The position numbers and the translations under genes were made by a program. From NCBI GenBank assembly GCA_029264685.1, contig JARHZW010000100.1:1-62368 (forward strand): DNA of 62,368 bases, given 5' to 3'. This document shows, one piece after another, positions 1-8,414 of the stretch; positions within the stretch are counted from its first letter, which is position 1; the number at the start of each line of letters is the position of its first letter. The stretch is from Candidatus Limivicinus sp. (GTDB lineage Bacteria; Bacillota; Clostridia; Oscillospirales; Oscillospiraceae). The notes below the pieces were generated by a model. It saw only the letters and a program-made list of their open reading frames with translations, was not told where the DNA came from and ran no database searches.

Positions 1-1272
1 AGAGCACTGTATCATAAGATAGGGAGACACAAGGCAGCCGTTCCAAGTGGCTGATACCGCATTTTTAACTCTCTGCCAGCCCTCGCAATCGGTGCGGGAA
101 ACGGGGCTTGGCTCCATATGGGCACCCATGGTCAGGGTAATTTCGCTGTCATTGATTGTTTTGCGGATATACTCCTGAGCGGAAGCCAGAGAGTCATCGG
201 GATTAAGGCGTATGTTGGAAACCATAGAAGCAGAGGGAGGGATAACATTTGGCGCAGAGCTTCCCTGCATCTGGGTAAACGCCACCGTGGTTCTCATAAG
301 AGCGTTAAGCTCTCCACCGCTCTTCTTGCACATGGAGTCCAGAATTGGTCCAAAACACCAGAGGTTTGCAAAAATCATGCGGTAAAGAAAGCCTGAATGT
401 CTGCCCAGAGTGTCAAACATCTCCGCCACAGGCTTTGTGATGTGAGCCTTAAAGGGATTATTTTCCATTTTAACACAGGCCGCAGACATCCTGCCCACAG
501 GTGTGTGGGGCTTCGGAGCGGAAGCGTGGCCGCCGTTGGAGGAAATGCTGTATTCAAGGTTCATCATACCTTTTTCTGCAATGCCTATAAGGGCGCAGGG
601 CTTTTTAACGCCTGGGAAAACATCTTCCACAACTGCTCCGCCCTCATCAACCACCATAGAGGGGACTATGCCTTTCTCCTTGAAGTAGTTTACAATATTG
701 ACAGCGCCCTGTCCGTTGACCTCTTCTCCTCCCGAAAAGGCGAAATATATATCATTTTCAGGTGTAAAGCCCTGTTTTATCAGGTTTTCTGCCGCTGAAA
801 GTATTCCGTTAAAGGTAGATTTAGTGTCAAGAGCACCTCTGCCCCACAGCACACCGTTTTCGATTATGCCCTCAAACGGCGGCTTCTCCCAGTTCTCCTC
901 TTCAACGGGCACCACATCGTAGTGAGCCATCAAAACAGCAGGTTCACCGTCATTTTTTCCTTTCCAGCGGAACAGCAAAGCTCTGTTTTCCATCCGCTGC
1001 ATAGGGCAGGTCTCTACAACATGGGGGTATAGAACCGGAAGCTTATCTATGAGTTTTTCAAATTCCCCGTCATCTTCAAGTGCAGGGTCTTCGTTTGACA
1101 CGGTTTTGCAGCGAATAAGCTCTCTGAGTGCATTTTCAGCCGCATCACGGTCAAAATCCACATCAGGAAAGCTTTGTTTTTCCTCTTTAACAGGCTTAAA
1201 CCTTGCTGTTCTGACAAGTATTACCGCAAGCAGAACTGCAATAACAGCTAAGATAACATATAAAACTATCAT
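1..1272 (-). CDS. M20-family zinc peptidase, C-terminus cut by window edge
   Basis: The gene is missing from the ORF track because it has no stop in the window, but an open frame runs from the ATG at 1272 (AAAGGAG seven bases upstream) to base 1. The protein starts with one hydrophobic segment (about residues 2-20), so it is probably membrane anchored. The M20 metal motifs follow in order: LMAHYDVVP (His and Asp ligands), GRGALDTKS (bridging Asp), SGGEEVNGQGA (catalytic Glu pair) and VDEGG. The layout resembles carboxypeptidase S / Gly-Xaa carboxypeptidase members that remove C-terminal residues from short peptides. About 424 residues are visible, so only a short C-terminal part should be missing. 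The exact substrate cannot be read. I am sure of the family, less so of the subfamily. Confidence 0.88.
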   Translation of the reverse strand, partial: MIVLYVILAVIAVLLAVILVRTARFKPVKEEKQSFPDVDFDRDAAENALRELIRCKTVSNEDPALEDDGEFEKLIDKLPVLYPHVVETCPMQRMENRALLFRWKGKNDGEPAVLMAHYDVVPVEEENWEKPPFEGIIENGVLWGRGALDTKSTFNGILSAAENLIKQGFTPENDIYFAFSGGEEVNGQGAVNIVNYFKEKGIVPSMVVDEGGAVVEDVFPGVKKPCALIGIAEKGMMNLEYSISSNGGHASAPKPHTPVGRMSAACVKMENNPFKAHITKPVAEMFDTLGRHSGFLYRMIFANLWCFGPILDSMCKKSGGELNALMRTTVAFTQMQGSSAPNVIPPSASMVSNIRLNPDDSLASAQEYIRKTINDSEITLTMGAHMEPSPVSRTDCEGWQRVKNAVSATWNGCLVSPYLMIQCS

Positions 1273-1387
1273 TTTTCTTCTCCTTTACAACACTTTCTAT
1301 ATATACTCCGTGATTGCACGGAATAAACGGCGGTAAATATTTCATCGGAGAGAGCCGACTGCGCTTTCCCGACCGTGGCTAAAGGCA

Positions 1388-1409
1388 AGAGCCGCATTTC
1401 TGCGGCTCT
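1388..1409 (-). terminator. Hairpin downstream of the patatin gene, weak terminator
   Basis: A perfect 9-bp stem (agagccgca/tgcggctct) with a four-base loop lies about 75 bases after the patatin stop. On the minus strand the following bases are ttgccttt, a poor U-tract, so termination may be partial or factor dependent. Confidence 0.4.
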
Positions 1410-1484
1410 GTTCATATTGTGTTTATAATTATACGCTTTAAAATTCCGCTTGTAAAGTTAAACTTAAATGGCAAAAACCATTTC

Positions 1485-2603
1485 TCAGTCAGCAAAATGT
1501 CCTATGCCGCCCTCTTTGTTTTCAGCCTCTTCAATAAGGTGCAGAAGCTCCCTGTCTGTATATATTTTCAGCGGTTCGATATTGAGAAGCTCCGCTTCCC
1601 GCTCCATAAGTTTTATGAGAATATCGTAATAGCCTTCCTTTTCCGCATCCAGCTTTCTGGCAATTCTTGGCAGCTCTTTCTCGCACAGGGTACGCAGCCC
1701 CACTTCGCTCGCTTCATCATAAAGCCTGTCAATAAGAACAGTAAGTGCCTCCCGCTCAGTCATGGTTCTGTCAACACAGAAACGCCTGCCGTAAAGGCCG
1801 TAAAGCACACGCATTGTATCATAATATCCTATATTCATGTCTCTGCGTGCCTGCTGTGCATCAAAATTCAGAACGCCACCCAAGTCAAACTCAGTGTCTA
1901 CAACGGTCAGATTAACATCGTCAGGCATTTTAAAGCGCCGCTCTCTGCCGTGGCCAGGAATTCTAACGGCAATTATATCTCTGTAGCCTCTGGAAACCAG
2001 AGCGTGAAGAGGAAGCGTATCCATAAGCCCTCCGTCTGCATACAGCTTGCCCCCCAGCTTTTCCAGCCTGAAGGTGGGGTGGTAGGCAGAGGCAAGAAGC
2101 ATATCGCATATCCGGTCAGCAGGGAGATCGTTTATCTTGATTTCAAGGGGTTTGAGTTCGCTTAAAGAGACCGTGGTAACATACAGCTCCACAGGACTTT
2201 CTTTTATGGCCTTCTCGTCCACCATTTCTTTTATCCACTGGCGCAGAGGAGCCACATCAAGCCCCCTGTTTTTTATAAGGCCCAGAGCCTGAGGAATAAG
2301 ATCGTCAATATCGGAAAGCTCTATCTCTCCGTTGAGCACCTTTTTCAGGTCTTTCTCCTCTTCTTCCGAAAGCTGAATGACCTGTGTAAGGCGTATATCC
2401 TTCCACACCTTAATCGCCCGTTCTATATCCCCCATGGTCATAAGTGCGCCGTTCAATGCTCCCACCGAAGTACCGGATACAGCATTGAATTTTACTCCGC
2501 ATTCCTTCAGGGCAATCCATGCTCCGATCTCATATCCGCCTTTTGCCCCGCCGCCCTCAAGGGCTATGGCATAGGTTTTTTCCGTATCAAGCCTTAACCT
2601 CAT
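1485..2603 (-). CDS. Patatin-like phospholipase
   Basis: A predicted acyl hydrolase with a Ser-Asp dyad acting on membrane or storage lipids. Visible motifs are the glycine-rich oxyanion loop EGGGAKGGYE (residues 16-25), the nucleophile elbow GTSVG with Ser46, and the dyad Asp in ADGGLMD near residue 190. There is no signal peptide, so it should act in the cytoplasm. The track ORF begins at a GTG (2609) that overlaps the ribosome site; the ATG at 2603 has GGGGAG five bases upstream and is preferred, giving 372 residues. It follows the transketolase terminator so closely that no separate promoter fits between them; it may depend on read-through or on a promoter inside tktC. The natural substrate is unknown. 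Confidence 0.85.
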   Translation of the reverse strand: MRLRLDTEKTYAIALEGGGAKGGYEIGAWIALKECGVKFNAVSGTSVGALNGALMTMGDIERAIKVWKDIRLTQVIQLSEEEEKDLKKVLNGEIELSDIDDLIPQALGLIKNRGLDVAPLRQWIKEMVDEKAIKESPVELYVTTVSLSELKPLEIKINDLPADRICDMLLASAYHPTFRLEKLGGKLYADGGLMDTLPLHALVSRGYRDIIAVRIPGHGRERRFKMPDDVNLTVVDTEFDLGGVLNFDAQQARRDMNIGYYDTMRVLYGLYGRRFCVDRTMTEREALTVLIDRLYDEASEVGLRTLCEKELPRIARKLDAEKEGYYDILIKLMEREAELLNIEPLKIYTDRELLHLIEEAENKEGGIGHFAD

Positions 2604-2621
2604 AAACACTCCCCTTTTGGT

Positions 2622-2650
2622 AAAAAAGCCGGAGTGTAACTCCGGCTTTT
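2622..2650 (-). terminator. Rho-independent terminator of the transketolase pair
   Basis: A stem of about 11 bp (aaagccggagt/actccggcttt) with a three-base loop, followed on the minus strand by a run of T. It lies directly after the tktC stop. Confidence 0.85.
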
Positions 2651-2657
2651 CTATGCT

Positions 2658-3605
2658 TTACTTTTTCAGGCTGACAGCCTTCTCAGCCATTTCAGCTATT
2701 TTTTCGCAGCTCAGACCGTAATACTGCAAAACCTCTTCTGCCTTACCGCTTCTGCCGAACTCGTCCATAACGCCGTGGCGCAGAACGGGAACGGGGCATT
2801 TCTCGCTGACAAGTCCGCAGACAGCCTCGCCCAGACCTCCGATAACGGAGTGTTCCTCGGATGTAACAATGCATCCGGTCTCGCTGGCAGCTTTGAGAAC
2901 TATCTCCTCGTCCAGAGGCTTTATAGTATGCATATCTATAACTCTGGCGGAAATTCCTTTGCCTTCCAGAATTTCTGCGGCCTTTATCGCTCTTCCCACC
3001 ATAAGGCCTGTTGCAATAATGGTGACATCCTTACCATCTCTTACGCATACCCCTTTTCCTATCCGGAAATCATATCCATCCAGCTCATCTGTAAAGATTT
3101 CGCTGTCGGAGCGCTGAAGGCGCATATATGCAGGACCGTCGTAGTTTAAAAGAGCCTCCACTGCCTTTTTCATTTCGTTGCCGTCGCAGGGGCAGAGAAC
3201 AGTCATTCCCGGAATTGCACGCATCAGTGCAAAATCCTCAATGCACTGGTGAGTGGCACCGTCTTCACCTACGGACACGCCGCCGTGGGAACCGACGATT
3301 TTAACATTTAATCCGGGGTATGCAACAGAGTTTCTAACCTGCTCATATGCTCTGCCTGCGGTGAACATTGCGAAGCTGTTGCAGAAAGGCTTCAAGCCTG
3401 TAGTTGCCATACCGGCTGCAATGCCGGTCATATTGCACTCGGCAATTCCGCAGTCAAAAAATCTTTCGGGAAATGCCTTTGCAAAAGAATTTGTTTTTGT
3501 TGCACCTGAAAGGTCAGCGTCAAGCACAACAAGCTCGGGATATTCAGGAGCAAGCTCCACTAAAGCCTCACCGTAGGCGGTGCGGGTTGCGATTTTTCCT
3601 GCCAT
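2658..3605 (-). CDS. Transketolase, C-terminal subunit
   Basis: The 315-residue protein carries the pyrimidine-binding and C-terminal domains of transketolase, which moves two-carbon ketol units between sugar phosphates in the pentose phosphate pathway. Seen are the segment around FFDCGIAECNMTGIAAGMA (with the Glu that activates thiamine diphosphate), GVSVGEDGATHQ, and a C-terminal domain ending in DEFGRSGKAEE. The N-terminal half is a separate gene immediately upstream, one base away, so the two are translated together and form one enzyme. Split transketolases are common in clostridia and archaea. A DXS-like or sugar-specific role cannot be excluded. Confidence 0.9.
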   Translation of the reverse strand: MAGKIATRTAYGEALVELAPEYPELVVLDADLSGATKTNSFAKAFPERFFDCGIAECNMTGIAAGMATTGLKPFCNSFAMFTAGRAYEQVRNSVAYPGLNVKIVGSHGGVSVGEDGATHQCIEDFALMRAIPGMTVLCPCDGNEMKKAVEALLNYDGPAYMRLQRSDSEIFTDELDGYDFRIGKGVCVRDGKDVTIIATGLMVGRAIKAAEILEGKGISARVIDMHTIKPLDEEIVLKAASETGCIVTSEEHSVIGGLGEAVCGLVSEKCPVPVLRHGVMDEFGRSGKAEEVLQYYGLSCEKIAEMAEKAVSLKK

Positions 3606-3606
3606 G

Positions 3607-4452
3607 TTACTGAACCTCCAGTTCTTTTATCTGAGCCATAAGCTCATTTTCGGCAATCTCAAACTGCTCATCGCCGGGAGCCTTGCCGTGCCAGCCTGCC
3701 TGATTTTCCATAAAGGATACGCCCTTGCCCTTGGTGGTGGCTGCAATTATTGCAGTAGGCTGTCCCTTGGTTTCACGGGCTTCTCTGAGTGCGGAACGAA
3801 TATCCGCATAGTCGTGGCCGTCTATTTTTATAACGTGCCAGTTAAAAGCTTTAAATTTTTCGTCCAAAGGCTCGGTAGGCATAACATCCTGAGTCTTTCC
3901 GTCAATCTGGAGACCGTTAACATCAACGAAAGCGCAGAGATTATCCAGCTTCCACTTTGCAGCGGCCATGGCGGCCTCCCAGATCTGTCCTTCGTCGATC
4001 TCACCGTCACCGCAGACAGCGTAGGTACGGTAATCCTTACCTTTTAACTTTGCGGAAACGGCCATACCCACAGCGGCGCTCAGTCCCTGTCCCAGAGAAC
4101 CGGTGGACATATCAATACCTTTTACGTTCACCATATCAGGATGGCCTGACATATGGCCCTTAATGGAGCGAAGAAGCTTCAAATCTTCCTTAGGGAAATA
4201 TCCTTTCAAAGCCAGCATCGAGTAAAGAGCAGGGGCGCAGTGACCCTTGGAAAGTACAAATCTGTCCCTGTCCTCCCAGTTGGGTTCATCGGGTCTTATA
4301 TTCATTTCGTCAAAATACAAAACGCTCAAAATGTCCATGCAGCTCAGTGATCCTCCCGGATGACCGGAAGCCGCCTCGTGAATGGCATCCACCGCCATAA
4401 GCCGCCCTTTGGCAGCCATGAGTCTAAGCTCTCTCTCGGATAATTTTTCCAT
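3607..4452 (-). CDS. Transketolase, N-terminal subunit
   Basis: A 281-residue thiamine-diphosphate-binding half of transketolase. It contains AASGHPGGSLS near the N-terminus, FVLSKGHCAPALYS, and the ThDP/Mg motif GDGEIDEGQIWEA. The track ORF begins at 4524, but the ATG at 4452 has an AAGGA site eight bases upstream and starts the conserved region (MEKLSEREL), so the extra 24 codons are untranslated leader. A TTGACA lies near 4540 on the minus strand, but no convincing -10 sits at the right distance. It pairs with the C-terminal subunit one base downstream. Confidence 0.9.
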   Translation of the reverse strand: MEKLSERELRLMAAKGRLMAVDAIHEAASGHPGGSLSCMDILSVLYFDEMNIRPDEPNWEDRDRFVLSKGHCAPALYSMLALKGYFPKEDLKLLRSIKGHMSGHPDMVNVKGIDMSTGSLGQGLSAAVGMAVSAKLKGKDYRTYAVCGDGEIDEGQIWEAAMAAAKWKLDNLCAFVDVNGLQIDGKTQDVMPTEPLDEKFKAFNWHVIKIDGHDYADIRSALREARETKGQPTAIIAATTKGKGVSFMENQAGWHGKAPGDEQFEIAENELMAQIKELEVQ

Positions 4453-4596
4453 TTCGTCATTCCTTTCATTCATACGCAAAAGGTTTATGCTACCTTCACA
4501 TCTATCCAAGGTATTTTCCCACATTTACAGGTCTTTTGTCAAGCCAAACCATACATAATTATATATTCAGCACCATTGGGATAAAACACTCGGAAT

Positions 4597-4635
4597 ATGT
4601 AGAAAGCGGAGACAAACCGTCTCCGCTTTCTACAT
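4597..4635 (-). terminator. Perfect 17-bp hairpin after the molybdopterin operon
   Basis: atgtagaaagcggagac and gtctccgctttctacat form a perfect stem with a five-base loop directly after the mog stop codon. On the minus strand the next bases (attccgag) are not a U-run, so it may be a processed 3' end or a weak terminator. Confidence 0.55.
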
Positions 4636-4638
4636 AAT

Positions 4639-5148
4639 TTACTTTTCGGGAGCGGCACAATTTGCCGAACCTGCCGATGCCAGCATATCCATGCCGTGCT
4701 TTAAGGCCTCTGTCACCGCCGACAGATTTTCCACAGCCGCCTTTTTACTGCCGGGCAGATTGACTATAAGGCTCGCTCCACGAATGCCTGCAACGCTTCT
4801 TGACAGGCAGGCTCTGGGCGTAATCTTCATGCTCTCGGCTCTCATAGCCTCGGGAATCCCTCTGGTCTCCCGCTCAATTACCTCAAGAGTTGCCTCAGGA
4901 GTAATGTCTCTCGGAGAAAAACCTGTGCCGCCGGTAGTCATCACAAGGGAGATTTTAAGCTCATCGCAGCATTTAACAAGTTCTTTCCGTATTTTATCCC
5001 TTTCGTCAGGGACCGTGGCTCTGTATACAACCTGCCAGCCTTCTTTTTCCAGCAGCTCCTTTACAGCCGGGCCGCTGGTATCCTCCCTCTCTCCTGCAAA
5101 GCATTTGTCGCTTACGGTAATTACTGCGGCAGTATACTTACTGCTCAT
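4639..5148 (-). CDS. mog: Molybdopterin adenylyltransferase-type protein (MogA/MoaB family)
   Basis: A 169-residue protein of the molybdopterin-binding fold that adenylylates molybdopterin before molybdenum insertion. The family signature TTGGTGFSPRDITPEAT is intact, preceded by SDKCFAGEREDTSGP. It is the last gene of moaA-moaC-mog and overlaps moaC by 11 bases, which implies translational coupling. MogA and MoaB share this fold; which one this is cannot be settled from motifs, so the symbol is given at family level. MoaE, MoaD and MoeA are not in the window. Confidence 0.85.
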   Translation of the reverse strand: MSSKYTAAVITVSDKCFAGEREDTSGPAVKELLEKEGWQVVYRATVPDERDKIRKELVKCCDELKISLVMTTGGTGFSPRDITPEATLEVIERETRGIPEAMRAESMKITPRACLSRSVAGIRGASLIVNLPGSKKAAVENLSAVTEALKHGMDMLASAGSANCAAPEK

Positions 5149-5635
5149 TCCCCTCTCTCTCCTCTCTGAAATAGTCCCCGTGAACTCCCCCTGTTTTACT
5201 CACAAGGCGTATATCCGTTATAACCATGTCCTTCTGAACGGCTTTGCACATATCATAAACTGTCAGAGCGGCCGTAGAAACTGCCGTCAGTGCCTCCATC
5301 TCAACCCCTGTTCTGCCGTCGCAGCTAACCTCTGCGTAGATCTCCACCGATTGCCGCTCACTGCATAATGACAGCTCCAAATTAACTCCGTCTATAATCA
5401 CAGGGTGACACATGGGGATCAGATCCGGCACTTTTTTCGCTCCCATCACTCCCGCTATCTGGGCAACGGTCAAAACATCTCCCTTTTTCATGCCGCCGCT
5501 TTTTATTAAATTAAAGGTGTTTTCATTTACAAGCACTCTTGCCCCTGCTTTTGCGGTGCGGACGTTTACGGGCTTTGCCCCTACATCCACCATTTTTGCT
5601 CTGCCCTGATTGTTGAAATGAGTAAAATCTGCCAT
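5138..5635 (-). CDS. moaC: Cyclic pyranopterin monophosphate synthase
   Basis: MoaC (165 residues) works with MoaA to convert GTP to cyclic pyranopterin monophosphate, the first stage of molybdenum cofactor synthesis. Diagnostic segments are PDLIPMCHPVIIDGV and GVEMEALTAVSTAALTVYDMCKA, with the active-site Lys in DIRLVSKTGG. Length is normal. It begins four bases after the moaA stop and overlaps mog at its end. Confidence 0.95.
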   Translation of the reverse strand: MADFTHFNNQGRAKMVDVGAKPVNVRTAKAGARVLVNENTFNLIKSGGMKKGDVLTVAQIAGVMGAKKVPDLIPMCHPVIIDGVNLELSLCSERQSVEIYAEVSCDGRTGVEMEALTAVSTAALTVYDMCKAVQKDMVITDIRLVSKTGGVHGDYFREEREGNEQ

Positions 5636-5639
5636 TGTC

Positions 5640-6593
5640 TTACCCTCCTATCTGGTTCATGTTTCTGCCTGATTTACTGCGGTTTTCCCAGTCCAGCGCT
5701 CCGTGCCATTCCGGTTTTGCCTGTATCGCCTTTATCATCTGCTGCCGCATCTGCCCCTCGTCAAGCCCCTTAATGGAGATTTCATCAGCTGAGTGGAGAC
5801 AGGGCTTCAGTTTTCCGTCCGATGTAAGTCTTATTCGGTTGCACTCTGCGCAGAAGTGGGCGCTCACCGGACTTATAAGGCCTATATTGCCCTTTGCCTC
5901 GGGCAGCTTATACAGTCTGGCTACACTGCCGTCAGGAGATACCTTTTGAAGCTCAGGCAGTACCTCCAGAACCCGCTCATTTGAAATGTAGGCCCCCGGG
6001 CCGAATTCTCCCCCGTCGTACATTGGCATAAGCTCTATAAAGCGTATATCAACGGGGTAGCGCATGGTAAGCTCTGCCAGAGGTCGAATTTCATCGTCAT
6101 TAAATCCGCCAACCAGAACCGTGTTGATCTTTATCTTCTCAAAGCCTGCTCTCAGCGCCGCTCTCAGGCCCTCGGCAGCCTGAGCCAGAGTACCCCTTCT
6201 TGTTATGTAGGCGTATTTCTCCGCATTTAGAGTGTCCAGACTCATGTTTATGCGCTTAACTCCCGCTTCCTTCAGCGGAAGCGCCAGCTGCGGCAGTTTA
6301 ATTCCGTTTGTGGTTATGCATACTTCCTCAATTCCTGGTACAGCCGCAGCATTTTTGCATATTGACACAATATTCTTTTTGACAAGAGGCTCCCCTCCGG
6401 TAATTCTTATCTTCCGTATACCGAGAGAAGCGGCAGCACGCACCGCATTTATCACTTCTTCCTCACTCAGCAAAAATTCCTCTGGCATTTTGCATATGCC
6501 GTTTTCCGGCATACAATAACGGCAGCGCAGGTCGCACAGCTCCGTCACGGAGATACGCATATATGTAATTTCTCTTCCGTAATTATCAGTCAT
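5640..6593 (-). CDS. moaA: GTP 3',8-cyclase (radical SAM)
   Basis: MoaA opens and rearranges GTP using S-adenosylmethionine and two iron-sulfur clusters. The N-terminal cluster motif is C20-x3-C24-x2-C27 (CDLRCRYC) and the C-terminal cluster is in CAECNRIRLTSDGKLKPC. The track start at 6653 would fall in the -35 element of the operon promoter; the ATG at 6593 has CAGGAG nine bases upstream and gives the usual MoaA opening MTDNYGREI, leaving 317 residues. First gene of the operon with moaC and mog. No molybdoenzyme lies nearby. Confidence 0.95.
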   Translation of the reverse strand: MTDNYGREITYMRISVTELCDLRCRYCMPENGICKMPEEFLLSEEEVINAVRAAASLGIRKIRITGGEPLVKKNIVSICKNAAAVPGIEEVCITTNGIKLPQLALPLKEAGVKRINMSLDTLNAEKYAYITRRGTLAQAAEGLRAALRAGFEKIKINTVLVGGFNDDEIRPLAELTMRYPVDIRFIELMPMYDGGEFGPGAYISNERVLEVLPELQKVSPDGSVARLYKLPEAKGNIGLISPVSAHFCAECNRIRLTSDGKLKPCLHSADEISIKGLDEGQMRQQMIKAIQAKPEWHGALDWENRSKSGRNMNQIGG

Positions 6594-6624
6594 GGCATTG
6601 AACTCCTGAAAAGTTTTATAACCA

Positions 6625-6653
6625 ATTATAAGCCCCATATCGTTTTTTATCAA
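6625..6653 (-). promoter_or_regulatory. Promoter of moaA-moaC-mog
   Basis: On the minus strand TTGATA, 17 bp, TATAAT. No riboswitch-like fold is evident in the short leader. Confidence 0.75.
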
Positions 6654-6662
6654 TCCCGGCGC

Positions 6663-6690
6663 TTGAATTTTCTTTTCTATAATGTATAAT
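6663..6690 (+). promoter_or_regulatory. Promoter of the ACT-DUF711 pair
   Basis: TTGAAT, 16 bp, TATAAT, preceded by TG. It is back to back with the moa promoter, with -35 boxes about 10 bp apart. Confidence 0.7.
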
Positions 6691-6722
6691 AAAAGTCATT
6701 CCATGTATAAAAGGAGAAAACT

Positions 6723-6992
6723 ATGAAAGCTATAGTAAGCGTGTTTGCAAAAGACACCAAGGGCATCACTGCCCATGTAACCGCTCTTTTAGCCCAGCAG
6801 AACATAAACATTCTGGATATAAGCCAGACCCTTATGCAGGAGTACTTTGCAATGATTATGCTGGTGGATCTTACTGACTGTAAAATGCCTTTCCATGAGC
6901 TGAGCGACCTTCTTCAGAAAAAAGGTGCTGAAAAAGCTCTGGATATTCATATTCAGCGTCAGGATATTTTTGAAGCAATGCACAGGATTTGA
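6723..6992 (+). CDS. ACT domain protein (UPF0237 type)
   Basis: An 89-residue stand-alone ACT domain. Such domains usually bind amino acids or other small ligands and regulate a partner. The pattern fits: KAIVSVFAKDTKGITAHVTALLAQ, then a second strand-helix-strand with AMIMLVDLTD. AAAGGAG lies upstream of the ATG. Nine bases separate it from the DUF711 gene, and this two-gene order recurs in Firmicutes, so it is probably a sensor for its neighbour. The ligand is unknown. Confidence 0.9.
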   Translation: MKAIVSVFAKDTKGITAHVTALLAQQNINILDISQTLMQEYFAMIMLVDLTDCKMPFHELSDLLQKKGAEKALDIHIQRQDIFEAMHRI

Positions 6993-7001
6993 GGTTAGAG
7001 A

Positions 7002-8357
7002 ATGAGTTATCTTTTAAACAGCAGTGAAATATTACAGACCATACAGATGATAGATCAGCAGCATCTGGATGTACGCACGGTCACAATGGGTATAAACCTT
7101 TTGGACTGCGCCCACAACGATATAAATGTATGCTGCTGGAATATCTATGACAAGATCTGCCGCAAGGCTGAAAATCTGGTTGAGACCGCTTGTAATATTG
7201 AGCGTGAATTCGGAATCCCCATAGTTAACAAGCGGGTCTCCGTTACGCCTATCTCCCTTGTAGCCGCAAGCTGTAAAGCAGAGGATTACACTCCTCTTGC
7301 CGTGACCCTTGATAGAGCCGCAAAAGCCGTAGGCATTAACTTTATCGGCGGCTTTTCCGCCCTCTGCCACAAAGGCTTCACGGAAAGCGACCTGAAACTT
7401 ATAAATTCCATTCCCCGTGCTTTGACAGAAACCGACATCGTGTGCTCAAGCATAAACGTTGCCTCTACACGGGCGGGAATAAACATGGATGCAGTAGCTC
7501 TTATGGGCAAAATCATAAGACAGACTGCGGACATTGACCCTATGGGCTGCGCTAAACTGGTGGTCTTTTCCAACGCCGTTGAGGACAACCCATTTATGGC
7601 GGGCGCTTTCCACGGCGTGGGTGAGCCTGAATGTGTTATAAACGTGGGTGTTTCAGGCCCAGGCGTTGTGGCTCATGCTCTCAAACAGTGCAAGGGGCTG
7701 CCCTTTGACGACGTGGCAGAGACCATCAAAAAAACTGCCTTTAAGATTACCCGTATGGGTGAACTTGTGGCACAGGAAGCCTCAAGACGCCTCGGTGTTC
7801 CCTTCGGCGTGGTGGATCTTTCTCTTGCTCCCACTCCGGCAATCGGAGACAGTGTTGCTGAAATTCTGGAAGTAATGGGTCTGGAAAAATGCGGAACTCA
7901 CGGAACAACTGCTGCTCTGGCGCTTTTAAATGACGCTGTTAAAAAGGGCGGTGTGATGGCTTCAAGCCATGTGGGCGGACTTTCCGGTGCTTTTATTCCG
8001 GTTTCAGAAGATGCGGGCATGATCTCCGCTGTTGAAAGCGGTTCTCTCTGCATTGAAAAACTTGAAGCCATGACCTGCGTATGTTCCGTAGGTCTTGACA
8101 TGATTGCAGTCCCCGGGGACACCAAGGCCGAAACCATTTCTGCAATAATTGCCGATGAAGCGGCAATCGGCATGGTCAACAACAAAACAACCGCCGTGCG
8201 CCTTATCCCTGCCAAGGGCAAAAAAGTGGGAGACAGAATAGATTTCGGCGGACTGCTTGGTTCTGCCCCAGTCATTTCTCTCCATGAGGAATCACCGGCT
8301 GAATTTGTGGCAAGAGGCGGCAGAATCCCCGCACCTCTCCACAGCCTTAAAAACTGA
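7002..8357 (+). CDS. PFL family protein, DUF711/UPF0210
   Basis: A 451-residue cytosolic protein of the UPF0210 family, related in fold to glycyl-radical enzymes of the pyruvate formate-lyase type but without a proven reaction. Recognisable stretches are [16 protein letters not shown] near the N-terminus, [12 protein letters not shown], and [18 protein letters not shown] in the C-terminal half. There is no typical C-terminal glycyl-radical loop of PFL. Length is normal for the family. It is transcribed with the ACT protein and ends at a strong bidirectional terminator. Confidence 0.88.
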   Translation: MSYLLNSSEILQTIQMIDQQHLDVRTVTMGINLLDCAHNDINVCCWNIYDKICRKAENLVETACNIEREFGIPIVNKRVSVTPISLVAASCKAEDYTPLAVTLDRAAKAVGINFIGGFSALCHKGFTESDLKLINSIPRALTETDIVCSSINVASTRAGINMDAVALMGKIIRQTADIDPMGCAKLVVFSNAVEDNPFMAGAFHGVGEPECVINVGVSGPGVVAHALKQCKGLPFDDVAETIKKTAFKITRMGELVAQEASRRLGVPFGVVDLSLAPTPAIGDSVAEILEVMGLEKCGTHGTTAALALLNDAVKKGGVMASSHVGGLSGAFIPVSEDAGMISAVESGSLCIEKLEAMTCVCSVGLDMIAVPGDTKAETISAIIADEAAIGMVNNKTTAVRLIPAKGKKVGDRIDFGGLLGSAPVISLHEESPAEFVARGGRIPAPLHSLKN

Positions 8358-8372
8358 TATATCACATTATGC

Positions 8373-8414
8373 AAAAAGAGACTGTCACAACATGAAATTG
8401 TGACAGTCTCTTTT
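8373..8414. terminator. Bidirectional terminator
   Basis: aaaaagagactgtcacaa pairs with ttgtgacagtctctttt around a seven-base loop. It has A-run and T-run flanks and lies between convergent DUF711 and DUF3810 genes. Confidence 0.9.

Noticed and set aside
1419-2165. 248-codon plus-strand ORF
   Set aside because: Antisense to the patatin gene, which shows intact catalytic motifs.
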